A stretch of 64,000 nt of DNA from the NCBI RefSeq assembly GCF_018861145.1, contig NZ_JAHKQT010000013.1, positions 1 to 64,000 of the forward strand, written 5' to 3'. The position numbers and the translations under genes are program-made. Below the pieces are notes generated by a model. It was not told where the DNA came from, did no database searches, and saw nothing but the letters and a program-made list of their open reading frames with translations. Positions 53,994 through 62,905 of this stretch are shown here, piece after piece. Positions within the stretch are counted from its first letter, which is position 1, and each line of letters opens with the position of its first letter. Origin of the DNA: Poseidonibacter lekithochrous (GTDB taxonomy: Bacteria > Campylobacterota > Campylobacteria > Campylobacterales > Arcobacteraceae).

Positions 53994-54657
53994 GAATCGC
54001 TCCTGTTACACCATCAGTTGACATCCTAGCAAAGTTTCTTGGGAAACCATTTGTGTCAATTGAAGACATGTGTTTTAAGAATGCTACAAGACCCATAGCT
54101 TCTTTTTCTGTTATATTAAGATCTGGCATCATTCTCTCATGAGTTGGATACTGTGAAGGATCTTGTAAAAACTTAGACATCGCTTCTTCTTTAGTACTTG
54201 AATTTGTCATTCCTAAATAAGGTCCATTTGGTCCCCATGCAGGATCTAACCAAGCTTTAGTTAAATCAGGAGCATAATATGCACCATTTCCTAATAATGT
54301 GTGACAATTCATACAGTTCTTAGCTTGAGATCCTAATTTTCCTAAATGAAGTAGTTCCGCAGCTTCTTCTTCGCTCCAATCATCCCTACCAAAGAATTTC
54401 TCTTTCTCACCAATAACTGGCACCTCATGACCTCTTCTAGTGTCCATTTCATAAGTAATCTTATAATTAATTACTGTCGGTGCTGGTACTCTTTTTGTAA
54501 CACCAGCTTTTAAGTCAGCATCTGTACCCATTGTAATTTGGTTCATAGAATCGAATGTAAGCCAAATTAATAATATTGAAGCGAAACCTGTTACCCATCC
54601 TGCAGATCTTCTCCAAAAAGGTATGCTCGTCCAAACTGAAACAACTTTTTTTGACAC
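53983..54657 (-). CDS. norC: NorC, membrane cytochrome c subunit of nitric oxide reductase
   Basis: This 224-residue protein has one TM helix (~15-33) and a periplasmic heme domain with CMNCHTLLGNGAYYAPDL (~116-133) and a Met ligand candidate in ERMMPDLN. It is longer than most NorC proteins (~150 residues). The extra part lies between the helix and the heme motif. It lies 15 bases after the 109-residue gene. Confidence 0.94.
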   Translation of the reverse strand: MSKKVVSVWTSIPFWRRSAGWVTGFASILLIWLTFDSMNQITMGTDADLKAGVTKRVPAPTVINYKITYEMDTRRGHEVPVIGEKEKFFGRDDWSEEEAAELLHLGKLGSQAKNCMNCHTLLGNGAYYAPDLTKAWLDPAWGPNGPYLGMTNSSTKEEAMSKFLQDPSQYPTHERMMPDLNITEKEAMGLVAFLKHMSSIDTNGFPRNFARMSTDGVTGAIHGK

Positions 54658-54672
54658 TTTATCCTCCTTGTT

Positions 54673-55002
54673 TTATTTTTCGTATCTTTCTTCACTTCTA
54701 ATATTCAAGTAGTAATATAAGTGTGGAAGGATTAAATAACACACCATTGTTACCATCAACACTTTAAATGTAAAAGGGTTGGTTTGAATTTTATCAGCTA
54801 CAAAATACATACAATATGTTTGTAAAGCCCAAAACATATACGCAAAAGGCATATATATATTCTTTATTCTTTCTATTCTAACTAAGACATATATTGCTAT
54901 ATAAAATAGTCCAAATATCAATACAAATGAAGATGATAAAAATATTGGTAAGAAATCATTTAGCGCAATTTCTGGTCTAAGTATCGTAATCTCTCTAAGC
55001 AT
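54673..55002 (-). CDS. 109-residue membrane protein leading the nor-nir operon
   Basis: The protein has three TM helices (~17-40, ~48-68, ~80-98) and charged ends, with no Cys motif. It has a Crp/Fnr-type promoter and is followed by norC after 15 bases. I do not recognise the family; an assembly or anchoring role for the nor complex is inferred from position. Confidence 0.78.
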   Translation of the reverse strand: MLREITILRPEIALNDFLPIFLSSSFVLIFGLFYIAIYVLVRIERIKNIYMPFAYMFWALQTYCMYFVADKIQTNPFTFKVLMVTMVCYLILPHLYYYLNIRSEERYEK

Positions 55003-55040
55003 ATTTCTACTCCTCTTTTGCTAATGCAAGAACTAGGAAA

Positions 55041-55046
55041 ATTTTA
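55041..55046 (-). promoter_or_regulatory. -10 element (TAAAAT on -) of the nor-nir operon
   Basis: The hexamer gives +1 near 55034; the Crp/Fnr-type site centre at 55075.5 is then at -41.5. Confidence 0.62.
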
Positions 55047-55068
55047 GACTAAAGAGGGGTATAAAAAA

Positions 55069-55082
55069 ATGATATATATCAA
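55069..55082. promoter_or_regulatory. Crp/Fnr-type site (TTGAT-ATAT-ATCAT on -) of the nor-nir operon
   Basis: The site matches the consensus at 9 of 10 positions on the minus strand and lies 67 bases before the 109-residue gene. Confidence 0.7.
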
Positions 55083-55108
55083 GTATGGGAGGAAATTTGA
55101 GTTAAATT

Positions 55109-55139
55109 AACAAATAGTTAATAGTTAAAACTATTTGTT
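55109..55139 (-). terminator. Inverted repeat at the end of the sensor gene
   Basis: Perfect 11-bp arms (AACAAATAGTT and AACTATTTGTT) separated by nine bases overlap the sensor stop at 55131. They lie between the sensor-crp unit and the nor promoter. Confidence 0.5.
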
Positions 55140-56147
55140 ATCTTCTATATGGCAACTTTTTAAAAGTTTATCTAATTCATTTTTTAGTAATTGTAGTTTT
55201 TTAGTTGTTTTTATTAGGTCTTCATTTGATTGAATGATTATATTTTCTGTTTTATCAAGTTTATTTGTGATTTGCTCTGAATATTTTAAATCATTTATTG
55301 TTTTATCGAACTCATAAGTGATTTCTTCAAGTTTTATTGAAGCATTTTTTGATTGCTCAATTGCTTTTGAAGAGTAATCCATTGCTGAGTTTATTTTACT
55401 AATAAAACAATTTATAGTATCACTTGCTTCAACTATCTCTTTTTCTGCTTCTATTTTGATAGGTTCTATATGATTATTATGTGAACTTTGGGCTAGTTTT
55501 TTTGTATATTCAAAGAATTTTCTTACATTATCTTCCATTGCTTTTAATTGCACAAAGCTATAAAACATAAGTGAGATGATTGTTAGACCAAAGATATATT
55601 GAAGATATCTAATATAATCAGCTTTTTGTTCACTATAAATTGTATACATAGAAACTAATTTATCAACTTCTTCTAATAATGTATTATTTGCAATATGAAT
55701 ATTATTAACAATATTTTTTAAAGCAGCTTCATCTTTAGAGTTCTTATGAATAATATTGCTTCTAAAGTTATTGATATTTGTATGAAAACTATTCCATAAA
55801 ATATCAACTTTTGATATTTGCTTTGCAATTAAGTCAGTAGGAGCTTTTTGAATACCTATTAAACTATTTCCATCTTTTAAAGAGTTTAGATTATATATAA
55901 ACTCAATAGTTGCAGAATCTAATTCATTTATAAGTGTATTGTCATTGTTTTGATATAAATAAAAGATATTTTTAGAGATTTTTTGTGTTAGCATTCTCTG
56001 TTTTCCTACAATATTTATCACAAGTGCATCTTTTTTATTTTTCTCATTTAAATAAATAGTACTTAGAATTATACATGTCATTAATACAATAAATAAAATA
56101 CCTATTAGTTTTATTTTTCTACTTATAGTATTTGTTTCCATACTCAT
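55131..56147 (-). CDS. NarX/PilJ-type membrane sensor without kinase or chemotaxis output domain
   Basis: This 338-residue protein has TM helices at ~11-31 and ~183-203 flanking a helical periplasmic domain. Its VGKQRMLTQKISKN segment resembles the nitrate-binding P-box of NarX/NarQ and PilJ. The cytoplasmic part (~205-338) is only coiled coil: no histidine kinase and no MCP signalling tip. Its start overlaps the end of the Crp/Fnr gene by 4 bases, so the two are coupled. It may hand a nitrate/nitrite signal to a partner protein. Confidence 0.82.
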   Translation of the reverse strand: MSMETNTISRKIKLIGILFIVLMTCIILSTIYLNEKNKKDALVINIVGKQRMLTQKISKNIFYLYQNNDNTLINELDSATIEFIYNLNSLKDGNSLIGIQKAPTDLIAKQISKVDILWNSFHTNINNFRSNIIHKNSKDEAALKNIVNNIHIANNTLLEEVDKLVSMYTIYSEQKADYIRYLQYIFGLTIISLMFYSFVQLKAMEDNVRKFFEYTKKLAQSSHNNHIEPIKIEAEKEIVEASDTINCFISKINSAMDYSSKAIEQSKNASIKLEEITYEFDKTINDLKYSEQITNKLDKTENIIIQSNEDLIKTTKKLQLLKNELDKLLKSCHIEDNK

Positions 56148-56812
56148 ATTCCTACTCCTTTAAATGCATATTCTAAAGCATTCTTATCTTTAATTTTAAC
56201 TTCACTATTCTCTATTTCTATGCTTTCATTTCTTGATAACTTTTTTAAAACTCTAGATAAGGTTTCAGGCTGGATATGAAGCATAAAAGATACTTCTTGA
56301 CGTTTGAGTTTATTAAACATTTCTAGGTCGTTACTTAGCATAAAGGCAACTTTAGCAGTTGCATCAAATACTAATTCTCTATTTACAATACATTGTAATT
56401 GATGTGTTTTATCAAGTAATATTTCCATTAATTCAATAGTTAGAATATTTTTAGATAAAAATAACTCTTGGAATTTCTCAAAGTTTATTGATAAAACTAC
56501 AGAATCTTCCACAAACTCAGCATTTGAAAAACAATAAATATCATTTTGTTTAATTGATGAAAGTTCAGAAATCATTGAATTTTTATGTATGTGATAAAGA
56601 AAAATTTCATTATCAAACTTATCTAGCTTGAAAATTTTAAGTAGTCCAGAAACCAAAAAAAGAAGGTTTTTGCTTGTATCACTTTCATAGTATAAAATAG
56701 TGTTTTTTTGGTATTTTGTTACTATAGAGATTGAAGCTATTTGTTGTTTTTGTTGTTTTGTTAATGTATTAAAGAAACTTATATTGTTTATTTTATTTAG
56801 AGGAGTCAACAT
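56144..56812 (-). CDS. Crp/Fnr-family transcription regulator 2
   Basis: This 222-residue protein has a cNMP-binding-like fold (~15-125), a dimer helix, and a helix-turn-helix with QPETLSRVLKKLSRNESI. The E-x-x-S-R pattern again suits TTGAT half sites. It lacks an Fnr-type Cys cluster. It sits between the nor-nir operon and the second TrpD2-like gene, so NO/nitrite control is likely by context. Confidence 0.9.
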   Translation of the reverse strand: MLTPLNKINNISFFNTLTKQQKQQIASISIVTKYQKNTILYYESDTSKNLLFLVSGLLKIFKLDKFDNEIFLYHIHKNSMISELSSIKQNDIYCFSNAEFVEDSVVLSINFEKFQELFLSKNILTIELMEILLDKTHQLQCIVNRELVFDATAKVAFMLSNDLEMFNKLKRQEVSFMLHIQPETLSRVLKKLSRNESIEIENSEVKIKDKNALEYAFKGVGI

Positions 56813-56895
56813 AATCCTTAGGCATTGTTTTGTTTAAGCAATTCTATATTATCCTTGCGTAAAAGCATATTAAATATAGAAAAAGGTAATTAAGA

Positions 56896-57813
56896 ATGAA
56901 TTTTAAAAAATATATTAAAGCAGTAGGAACAGGTCCAAAAGGAAATAGAGAATTAGAAGGGAATGAAGTAATAGATGCTCTTACTTCTATTTTAGACAAT
57001 ACAGTAACACAAAGCCAGATTGGAGCTTTTTTAATTGGATGGAGAACGAAGCTTGAAACAAATGACGAATTAACAGCAGCGGTTAAAGCTTTAAAAAAGT
57101 ACATAAGGCATAAAAAAGTTGAAAACTCATTAGAATTAGGGTATTCATTTGATGGAAGAACTAATAATCCATTTTTATTCCCATTATATGAAAATATTTT
57201 AAAAGAGTTTTTTGAAAAAAATAAAGATATAAAAGAATTAAACCTAGTAATTTCGGGAGATTTCTTACAACCTGCAAAAAATGGAATAACTTCAAAAGAT
57301 ATATTTAATTCGCTTGACTTGAAACAACATATATATTTCTTTGATAGGGTAGAATATCTTAAAGAATTAAGTGATCTTACTCTTTTAAGACATGAATTAG
57401 GATTAAGAACTGTATTTAATACAGTTGAAAAATTACTAAATCCAGGATTAAGTGAATATGGAGTTACAACGGCTTTCCATAAACCTTATGTAAAAAAATA
57501 CTTGGCAATGTTTAAAGAATATTATAAAGAAGTACTTGTAGTGAAAGCTAGTGAAGGAAGTCCTGAAGTATTTAAAGATGGAAAATATTGGAGAGAAGTA
57601 AATGGAGAGATTGAAGAGGTAGCTTTCTGTCTTAAAGATTTTGGAATTTCATATGATAAAACTTATGAAAATATTACACTTGAAGAAGCTTTAAAGATTG
57701 TGAAAAATCCAGATGAAGAGATACTTAAACTTGCAAAATTTAATATTGCACTTTATTTAGTATTTGCACAAAGAGTAGATACATTAGAAGAGGCATGGGA
57801 AAGGTTAAATTAA
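56896..57813 (+). CDS. TrpD2/YbiB-like protein, paralog 2
   Basis: This 305-residue protein has the same order of motifs as the 30332 product: AVGTGPKGNRELEGNE, AFLIGWRTKLETND, FDGRTNNPF in place of the anthranilate-PRTase phosphate loop, LQPAKNGI, GLRTVFNTVEKLLNPG, and AFHKPYVKKYL. No function is proven for this group. It is divergent from the Crp/Fnr gene and lies 59 bases before moaA. Confidence 0.8.
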   Translation: MNFKKYIKAVGTGPKGNRELEGNEVIDALTSILDNTVTQSQIGAFLIGWRTKLETNDELTAAVKALKKYIRHKKVENSLELGYSFDGRTNNPFLFPLYENILKEFFEKNKDIKELNLVISGDFLQPAKNGITSKDIFNSLDLKQHIYFFDRVEYLKELSDLTLLRHELGLRTVFNTVEKLLNPGLSEYGVTTAFHKPYVKKYLAMFKEYYKEVLVVKASEGSPEVFKDGKYWREVNGEIEEVAFCLKDFGISYDKTYENITLEEALKIVKNPDEEILKLAKFNIALYLVFAQRVDTLEEAWERLN

Positions 57814-57872
57814 TTTGACCTTTTTAAGTTAGATTATATTATTCTTTTAGATTAAGAACAGAAGGAAAAATT

Positions 57873-58844
57873 ATGTTAATAGACGGACATGGTAGAAAAG
57901 TAGATTATTTAAGAGTATCTGTAACAGAGAGATGTAATTTTAGATGCCAATACTGTATGCCGGAAAAACCCTTCTCATGGGTTCCAAAAGAGAACTTACT
58001 TTCATATGAAGATTTATTTAAATTTATAAAAGTAGCAATTGATGAGGGTATAAAAAAAGTAAGAATTACTGGTGGAGAACCACTTTTAAGAGAAAACTTA
58101 GATGGCTTTATAAAAATGATTTATGATTATAAAAATGATATTGATTTAGCTCTTACAACAAACGCATTTTTACTTCCAGGAGCTGCTCAAAAGCTAAAAG
58201 ATGCTGGATTAAAAAGAATAAATATATCTTTAGACACTTTAAGACCTGATGTTGCAGCTAAGATTGCACAAAAAGATGTTTTAAAAACAGTATTCAAAGG
58301 TATTCAAGCAGCTGATGATGCTGGTTTAAAAATCAAGATTAATTGTGTTCCAATTAAAGGAATAAATGACCAAGAAATTGTTGAGGTTTTAGACTTCTGT
58401 AAAGAGCGAGGTTATACTATACGATTTATTGAATTTATGGAAAACAACCATGCAAAAGATGGCGCTAAAGGTATTACATCTGATGAAATGAAAGAGATAG
58501 TTTCAAGAAAATACAAAAACTTTGAAATGATTCCAAGAGATACAAGTTCTCCTGCCCAATATTATAGATTAGAGGATGGATATCAGTTTGGTATTATAGA
58601 ACCACATAAAGATGATTTTTGTGCAGCATGTAATCGTATTAGATTAACAGCTGAAGGTAACTTAATCCCTTGTTTATATTTTGAAGAAGCTATGAGTATA
58701 AAAGATGCTGTTAGAAATAATAGAATTGATGAAGCTACTGCAATCTTGAAAAAAGTACTTGCAGATAAACCAGAAAAAAACAAATGGTCTACTGATGACA
58801 AAAGTGAAATTTCAACTAGAGCATTTTACGAAACTGGAGGATGA
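57873..58844 (+). CDS. moaA: GTP 3',8-cyclase, molybdenum cofactor biosynthesis
   Basis: This 323-residue radical SAM enzyme has the N-terminal cluster motif [11 protein letters not shown] and the C-terminal cluster Cys in [20 protein letters not shown]. The first step of molybdopterin synthesis feeds NapA among others. [15 protein letters not shown] and ITGGEPLLR match the family, and the length is typical. It follows the TrpD2-like gene. Confidence 0.96.
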   Translation: MLIDGHGRKVDYLRVSVTERCNFRCQYCMPEKPFSWVPKENLLSYEDLFKFIKVAIDEGIKKVRITGGEPLLRENLDGFIKMIYDYKNDIDLALTTNAFLLPGAAQKLKDAGLKRINISLDTLRPDVAAKIAQKDVLKTVFKGIQAADDAGLKIKINCVPIKGINDQEIVEVLDFCKERGYTIRFIEFMENNHAKDGAKGITSDEMKEIVSRKYKNFEMIPRDTSSPAQYYRLEDGYQFGIIEPHKDDFCAACNRIRLTAEGNLIPCLYFEEAMSIKDAVRNNRIDEATAILKKVLADKPEKNKWSTDDKSEISTRAFYETGG

Positions 58845-58852
58845 TTTATAAA

Positions 58853-58874
58853 ATAAGTATTTAACAATACTTAT
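58853..58874. terminator. Hairpin between convergent moaA and 58861 gene
   Basis: ATAAGTATT and AATACTTAT form a perfect 9-bp stem around TAAC, overlapping the stop of the minus-strand gene. Confidence 0.45.
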
Positions 58875-59505
58875 CTATAAAAGAAGGCATATTATTGTCT
58901 TCATCTCCATCTTTTTTATAGGCTTCAATACTTGATCTTAAAAGCATTTCTTGATGAGTTTGAGGTACAAGATTTAAGTCATTGTATCTATCTATTTCTC
59001 TACGTTTAAAATTGTTTTGTGTATTTATCTTGTTTATTCGTAAATCTTTTTTAAACTCTTTTAAAATCAAGTTTTTCTCTAATAAATAAGTAATGGCATA
59101 AATTTCATATCTATTAAGCCCTTTGTTTTCATCTTCATTGTTATTTGACTTCATCCAGTAAAGTGTTGTGATAATATCGTGTGCTACATGATTTATGATA
59201 TTTAGATTTTTTGCATAATCTATGATTTTGTATTCATTTACATTTAACCATCGCTCTTTTAAATTTGTAGCCTTGTCATTAAAATTAGATTTATCATCCA
59301 TTATTGTAAATAGATTTTCTATTCCAAAATTTTCTATTCTTCTTTGTAGATTTATGATGACACCATTCCATATAGCAAATAGCGAGTATGTGTATTTTTC
59401 AATATTAACTAATTCATTAGCTTCTTTAAAAGAGTAGATTTCTGATTCTTGTAAGTTAAAGTTTGTGTTATTTGGATTATTCAATAGTTCAGGTGCATTA
59501 AACAT
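58861..59505 (-). CDS. Cytoplasmic protein of unknown function
   Basis: This 214-residue protein has no signal peptide or TM helix, is mostly helical and is rich in Asn and Lys. It has an AAGGAG ribosome site. A block with FAIWNGVIINLQRRIENFGIE and an acidic C-terminus (KDGDEDNNMPSF) are the only notable segments. I do not recognise it, and neighbours (moaA, rpsO) do not indicate a job. Confidence 0.72.
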   Translation of the reverse strand: MFNAPELLNNPNNTNFNLQESEIYSFKEANELVNIEKYTYSLFAIWNGVIINLQRRIENFGIENLFTIMDDKSNFNDKATNLKERWLNVNEYKIIDYAKNLNIINHVAHDIITTLYWMKSNNNEDENKGLNRYEIYAITYLLEKNLILKEFKKDLRINKINTQNNFKRREIDRYNDLNLVPQTHQEMLLRSSIEAYKKDGDEDNNMPSFIDKYC

Positions 59506-59597
59506 AAAAATCTCCTTTTCTTTGTATTAGATAAAACAGTATAACATATTATTGAAAATTTACATACTTCTTAAAGTGTTATTAATATTCTTTTGAA

Positions 59598-59608
59598 TAT
59601 AATTCGCG
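59598..59608 (+). promoter_or_regulatory. rpsO promoter -10 (TATAATTCGCG)
   Basis: A consensus TATAAT followed by TCGCG lies 57 bases before the rpsO start, matching the block at 19469-19479. Confidence 0.7.
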
Positions 59609-59659
59609 ACACTTACAAAAATGATAAGTGAAATTACATATACCTATTAGGAGGTCAAG

Positions 59660-59932
59660 ATGGCTTTAGATCAGGATTTAAAAGCAGAGATTGTTGCAAA
59701 ATACGCAAAAAAAGATGGTGATACAGGTTCAGCACAAGTGCAAATTGCTTTATTAACTAAGCAAATTTCAGTATTAACTGAGCACTTAAAAGTTTTCAAA
59801 CAAGATCACTCTTCAAGACGTGGACTATTAAGAATGGTTGGAAAAAGAAAAAGATTATTAAAATATTTAAGAAGAACTGATTTTGCAGGATTCACTGAAT
59901 TAGTTGCTTCATTAGGAATTAGAGCTAAATAA
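59660..59932 (+). CDS. rpsO: 30S ribosomal protein S15
   Basis: This 90-residue protein matches S15 throughout ([36 protein letters not shown]). It binds 16S rRNA early in 30S assembly. It has an AGGAGG ribosome site, its own promoter and a strong terminator, so it is monocistronic. Confidence 0.98.
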   Translation: MALDQDLKAEIVAKYAKKDGDTGSAQVQIALLTKQISVLTEHLKVFKQDHSSRRGLLRMVGKRKRLLKYLRRTDFAGFTELVASLGIRAK

Positions 59933-59950
59933 TTTTAGTTTTTATTCTAC

Positions 59951-59989
59951 AAAAAAAGGCTTGCAGTTTTACTGTAAGCCTTTTTTTTT
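59951..59989 (+). terminator. Intrinsic terminator of rpsO
   Basis: GGCTTGCAGT pairs with ACTGTAAGCC (one G-U) around a short T loop, followed by nine T; an A run on the other side allows activity on both strands. Confidence 0.92.
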
Positions 59990-60055
59990 ACTTAAAAATT
60001 AAATCTTAATAATGTTTCTTGTAAAATACAATCAATAAAATATGTTAGGATATAA

Positions 60056-60457
60056 ATGTTATTAACAAAAAAGAGTGAATATGCACTTCTTTCTTTGATT
60101 TCAATTGCACGAAGCACTGAACCAAAGAATGTCGATGAATTATCAAAAGAATTAAATATATCAAAATCATTTTTAGCAAAAATTATGCAAAACCTAGCAA
60201 AGAAGCAAATAGTAGTATCTCATAGAGGTGTAAACGGTGGCTTTGCACTAAAAAAATCATATGATCAAATTACAATATTAGAGATTACTACAGCAGCAGA
60301 AGAAAAAACACCTTCAGTTTTTGAGTGTTCACCTTCTGTGAATGATTGTCCAAGTCAAGTAGGAATGCTATGTACTATTTGGCCTTTACTAAATAACTTA
60401 CAATCAAAAATTAATGGATTTTTAGAGGATTTAACACTAAAAGATATTGCTTCATGA
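60056..60457 (+). CDS. Rrf2-family transcription regulator with three Cys
   Basis: This 133-residue protein has a winged helix (~1-65; LTKKSEYALLSLISIA; NISKSFLAKIMQNLAKK; VSHRGVNGGFAL) and Cys91, Cys98 and Cys106, the number and region used to hold an Fe-S cluster in IscR/NsrR. It could sense NO, redox or iron-sulfur status. It overlaps the DHH gene by 4 bases (ATGATG start region). Confidence 0.88.
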   Translation: MLLTKKSEYALLSLISIARSTEPKNVDELSKELNISKSFLAKIMQNLAKKQIVVSHRGVNGGFALKKSYDQITILEITTAAEEKTPSVFECSPSVNDCPSQVGMLCTIWPLLNNLQSKINGFLEDLTLKDIAS

Positions 60458-61512
60458 TGCTTTTTCATATTTCTCATACGGATTTAGATGGATATGGATG
60501 TCAGTTACTTACAAAACAGATGCTTTTAAATGGACAGTTTAAAAAAGGTTTTTTTTATAATGCAAATTATGGAAATGAAGTAAAATTAACTATCAAAAAG
60601 GTTTTAGCACAAATCGAAGAGTATAAAGATGAAGAAATTTTCTTTTTAATCTCTGATTTAAACCTAACACCACAAGAGTCAAAAGATTTAGATAGAAATA
60701 TAAATATCTTAAATGATAATGGCTTTAATATCAAACTTCAAGTTCTAGATCATCATGCAACAGGACAGAAAAGTGCTGATATATATGATTGGTATTTTTT
60801 AGATATTTCAAGGTGTGCTACTAAAATAGTTTATGATTATATGTGTACAGAGTTTGACTCTTTTAAAGAAGAAAAAATTTGGTTAGCTCCTTTGGTTGAT
60901 GCTATAAATGCAGTTGATATTTGGCTAGATTATGAAAAAGAAAACTTTGAGTTTGGAAAAGTTTTATTAATGATGGTTTCAAAAGCAAGAGAAGTAAACA
61001 ATATACTTTTCTCTGATTTAAATAGAGAGTATAGAATTCACTTATTAAAAGAATCATGCAAATATTTAAATCAAAAAGATGGAAATATATTATTAGATAA
61101 TAACTTACATAATATGAAAAAAGAGTTTTTAAAACTAGATGAAAAAGATGATACTTTAGATAACTTATCTGCAAAGTATTTAGTGAAATCACTAGCAGAT
61201 GTAAAAGAAAAACTTACTGTTACATACAAAGGTCACAAAGGACTTTTAACATACTGTTTAGGTTCTATCTCAATACCTGCAAATGCTTTCTTAAAAGCAA
61301 ATTCTGATTTTGACTTTTTTATAGATGTTGGAAGAAAAGGAAACTCAAGCTTTAGGGCAGATGGCAAAGTTGATGTATCTTTAATGGCTGAAAAACTAGC
61401 AAAAGGTGGAGGACATGTAAATGCCTCTGGCGCAAAGTTTAATGATTTTAAAGAAACAATCAATTATGAAGATGTAAGAGTATACATGCAAGGAAAACTA
61501 GACAAAATCTAA
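60454..61512 (+). CDS. DHH-family phosphoesterase-like protein
   Basis: This 352-residue protein has SHTDLDGYGCQ at ~7-17, SDLNLTP at ~67, and the DHHATG motif (~105-110). The C-terminal DHHA1-like part has GGGHVNASGAKF. DHH proteins act on phosphodiester or nanoRNA/cyclic dinucleotide substrates with Mn. The exact substrate is unknown. The close coupling to the Rrf2 gene suggests a shared stress context. Confidence 0.85.
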   Translation: MMLFHISHTDLDGYGCQLLTKQMLLNGQFKKGFFYNANYGNEVKLTIKKVLAQIEEYKDEEIFFLISDLNLTPQESKDLDRNINILNDNGFNIKLQVLDHHATGQKSADIYDWYFLDISRCATKIVYDYMCTEFDSFKEEKIWLAPLVDAINAVDIWLDYEKENFEFGKVLLMMVSKAREVNNILFSDLNREYRIHLLKESCKYLNQKDGNILLDNNLHNMKKEFLKLDEKDDTLDNLSAKYLVKSLADVKEKLTVTYKGHKGLLTYCLGSISIPANAFLKANSDFDFFIDVGRKGNSSFRADGKVDVSLMAEKLAKGGGHVNASGAKFNDFKETINYEDVRVYMQGKLDKI

Positions 61513-61524
61513 AAAGGAAGAGAA

Positions 61525-62883
61525 GTGCCAAAAACAATATTTAGAGAATATGATATCAGAGGTATTTACCAAAAAGAGCTAAACGAAACAACAGTTAAAA
61601 AAATAGCATACTATTTTGCAAAAGAAGTATTAAAAGCAGTACCTAGTGCTAAATACATCTCAGTAGGATATGATGCAAGAACTCACTCAGAACAACTATG
61701 CGAATGGCTAATAAGTGGTATAAATAAAGCAGGTTTAGAAGTACTTACTATGGGTATGGTTGCAACTCCTGTAAACTACTTTTCAAACTTTGCAGAGTTT
61801 GAAGGCAAAACTACATCAGCATCTATAATGATTACAGGATCACATAATCCACCTGAATACAATGGTTTTAAAATCACAATAGACAAGCAACCATTTTTTG
61901 GAGATGATATCTATGCTCTAGGTGATATAGTAGTAAATAGTGATATAAATATAGAAGACAATACAACATCAATTGATATAAATGCAAAAGAACAATATAT
62001 AAACTATATGATAGAAAACTTCTCACACTTAAAATTAGAAGATAAAAAGTTTGTATTTGATTGTGGGAATGGAGCAGCAGGCTCTGTAATAAGAGATATT
62101 TTAGATGGTTTAAATATAAATCATAACTTGATGTATGAAACTCCAGATGGAACTTTCCCAAATCATCATCCAGATCCAAGTGATGAACATAATTTAGTAG
62201 ATATAAAAAAAGAACTCTCTTCAAATAATTACGCTTTAGGATTTGCCTATGATGGAGATGCAGATAGAATAGCAGTATTATCACCTAAGTATAACTTCAA
62301 AGGTGATGTTTTAGCTATATTTTTCTCACGATTTATAGAAAATCCCACAGTAATAGGCGAAGTGAAATGTTCACAAATTATGTATGATACTATTAACTCA
62401 TATGGTACTGCTATCATGTATAAAACAGGTCACTCAAACCTAAAAGTAAAAATCAAAGAAACAAATGCATCTTTTGCCGCAGAAGTATCAGGTCATCTGT
62501 TTTTTAATGACAGATACTTTGGATATGACGATGCTATATATGCAACACTTCGAGCGCTTGAACTTCTAGATAATGGCTTTGATTATGATAAAGAATATGA
62601 AAAATTACCACAACTGTTTTCAACAGATGAAATAAATATAAATACAACAGAAGAGTTAAAGTTTAAAACAATTGATGATTTAAAAGAAAATTTAGCGAAT
62701 CCTCCAAAAGATTTTCCTATAATAAAAGAAATTATTAATGTAGATGGAGTAAGAGTAGTATTTGAAAATGGTTGGGGCTTAGTACGAGCGTCTAATACAA
62801 CACCAAAACTTGTGACTAGATTCGAAGCTAATACCAAAGAAAATGCTTTACTTTATCAAGAAAAATTATTAGAATTAATCTAA
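61525..62883 (+). CDS. Phosphomannomutase/phosphoglucomutase
   Basis: This 452-residue alpha-D-phosphohexomutase starts at GTG behind AGGAAG. It has the N-terminal FREYDIRG motif, the catalytic Ser loop TGSHNPPEYNG (~112-122), the metal site DGDADR (~240) and the sugar loop EVSGH (~325). It interconverts mannose/glucose 1- and 6-phosphates for surface polysaccharide. It lies 12 bases after the DHH gene and 22 before galU. Confidence 0.94.
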   Translation: MPKTIFREYDIRGIYQKELNETTVKKIAYYFAKEVLKAVPSAKYISVGYDARTHSEQLCEWLISGINKAGLEVLTMGMVATPVNYFSNFAEFEGKTTSASIMITGSHNPPEYNGFKITIDKQPFFGDDIYALGDIVVNSDINIEDNTTSIDINAKEQYINYMIENFSHLKLEDKKFVFDCGNGAAGSVIRDILDGLNINHNLMYETPDGTFPNHHPDPSDEHNLVDIKKELSSNNYALGFAYDGDADRIAVLSPKYNFKGDVLAIFFSRFIENPTVIGEVKCSQIMYDTINSYGTAIMYKTGHSNLKVKIKETNASFAAEVSGHLFFNDRYFGYDDAIYATLRALELLDNGFDYDKEYEKLPQLFSTDEININTTEELKFKTIDDLKENLANPPKDFPIIKEIINVDGVRVVFENGWGLVRASNTTPKLVTRFEANTKENALLYQEKLLELI

Positions 62884-62905
62884 TTTAAAAGAAGGAAATT
62901 TATAT

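Noticed and set aside
56813-56895. Crp/Fnr-type site between the second regulator and the second TrpD2-like gene
   Set aside because: No TTGAT-N4-ATCAA-like sequence was found; TTGTTTAAGCAA is the closest and does not fit.
61874-62284. 136-residue open frame on the minus strand
   Set aside because: It is antisense to the phosphohexomutase over its catalytic region and has low-complexity Leu/His/Tyr content.
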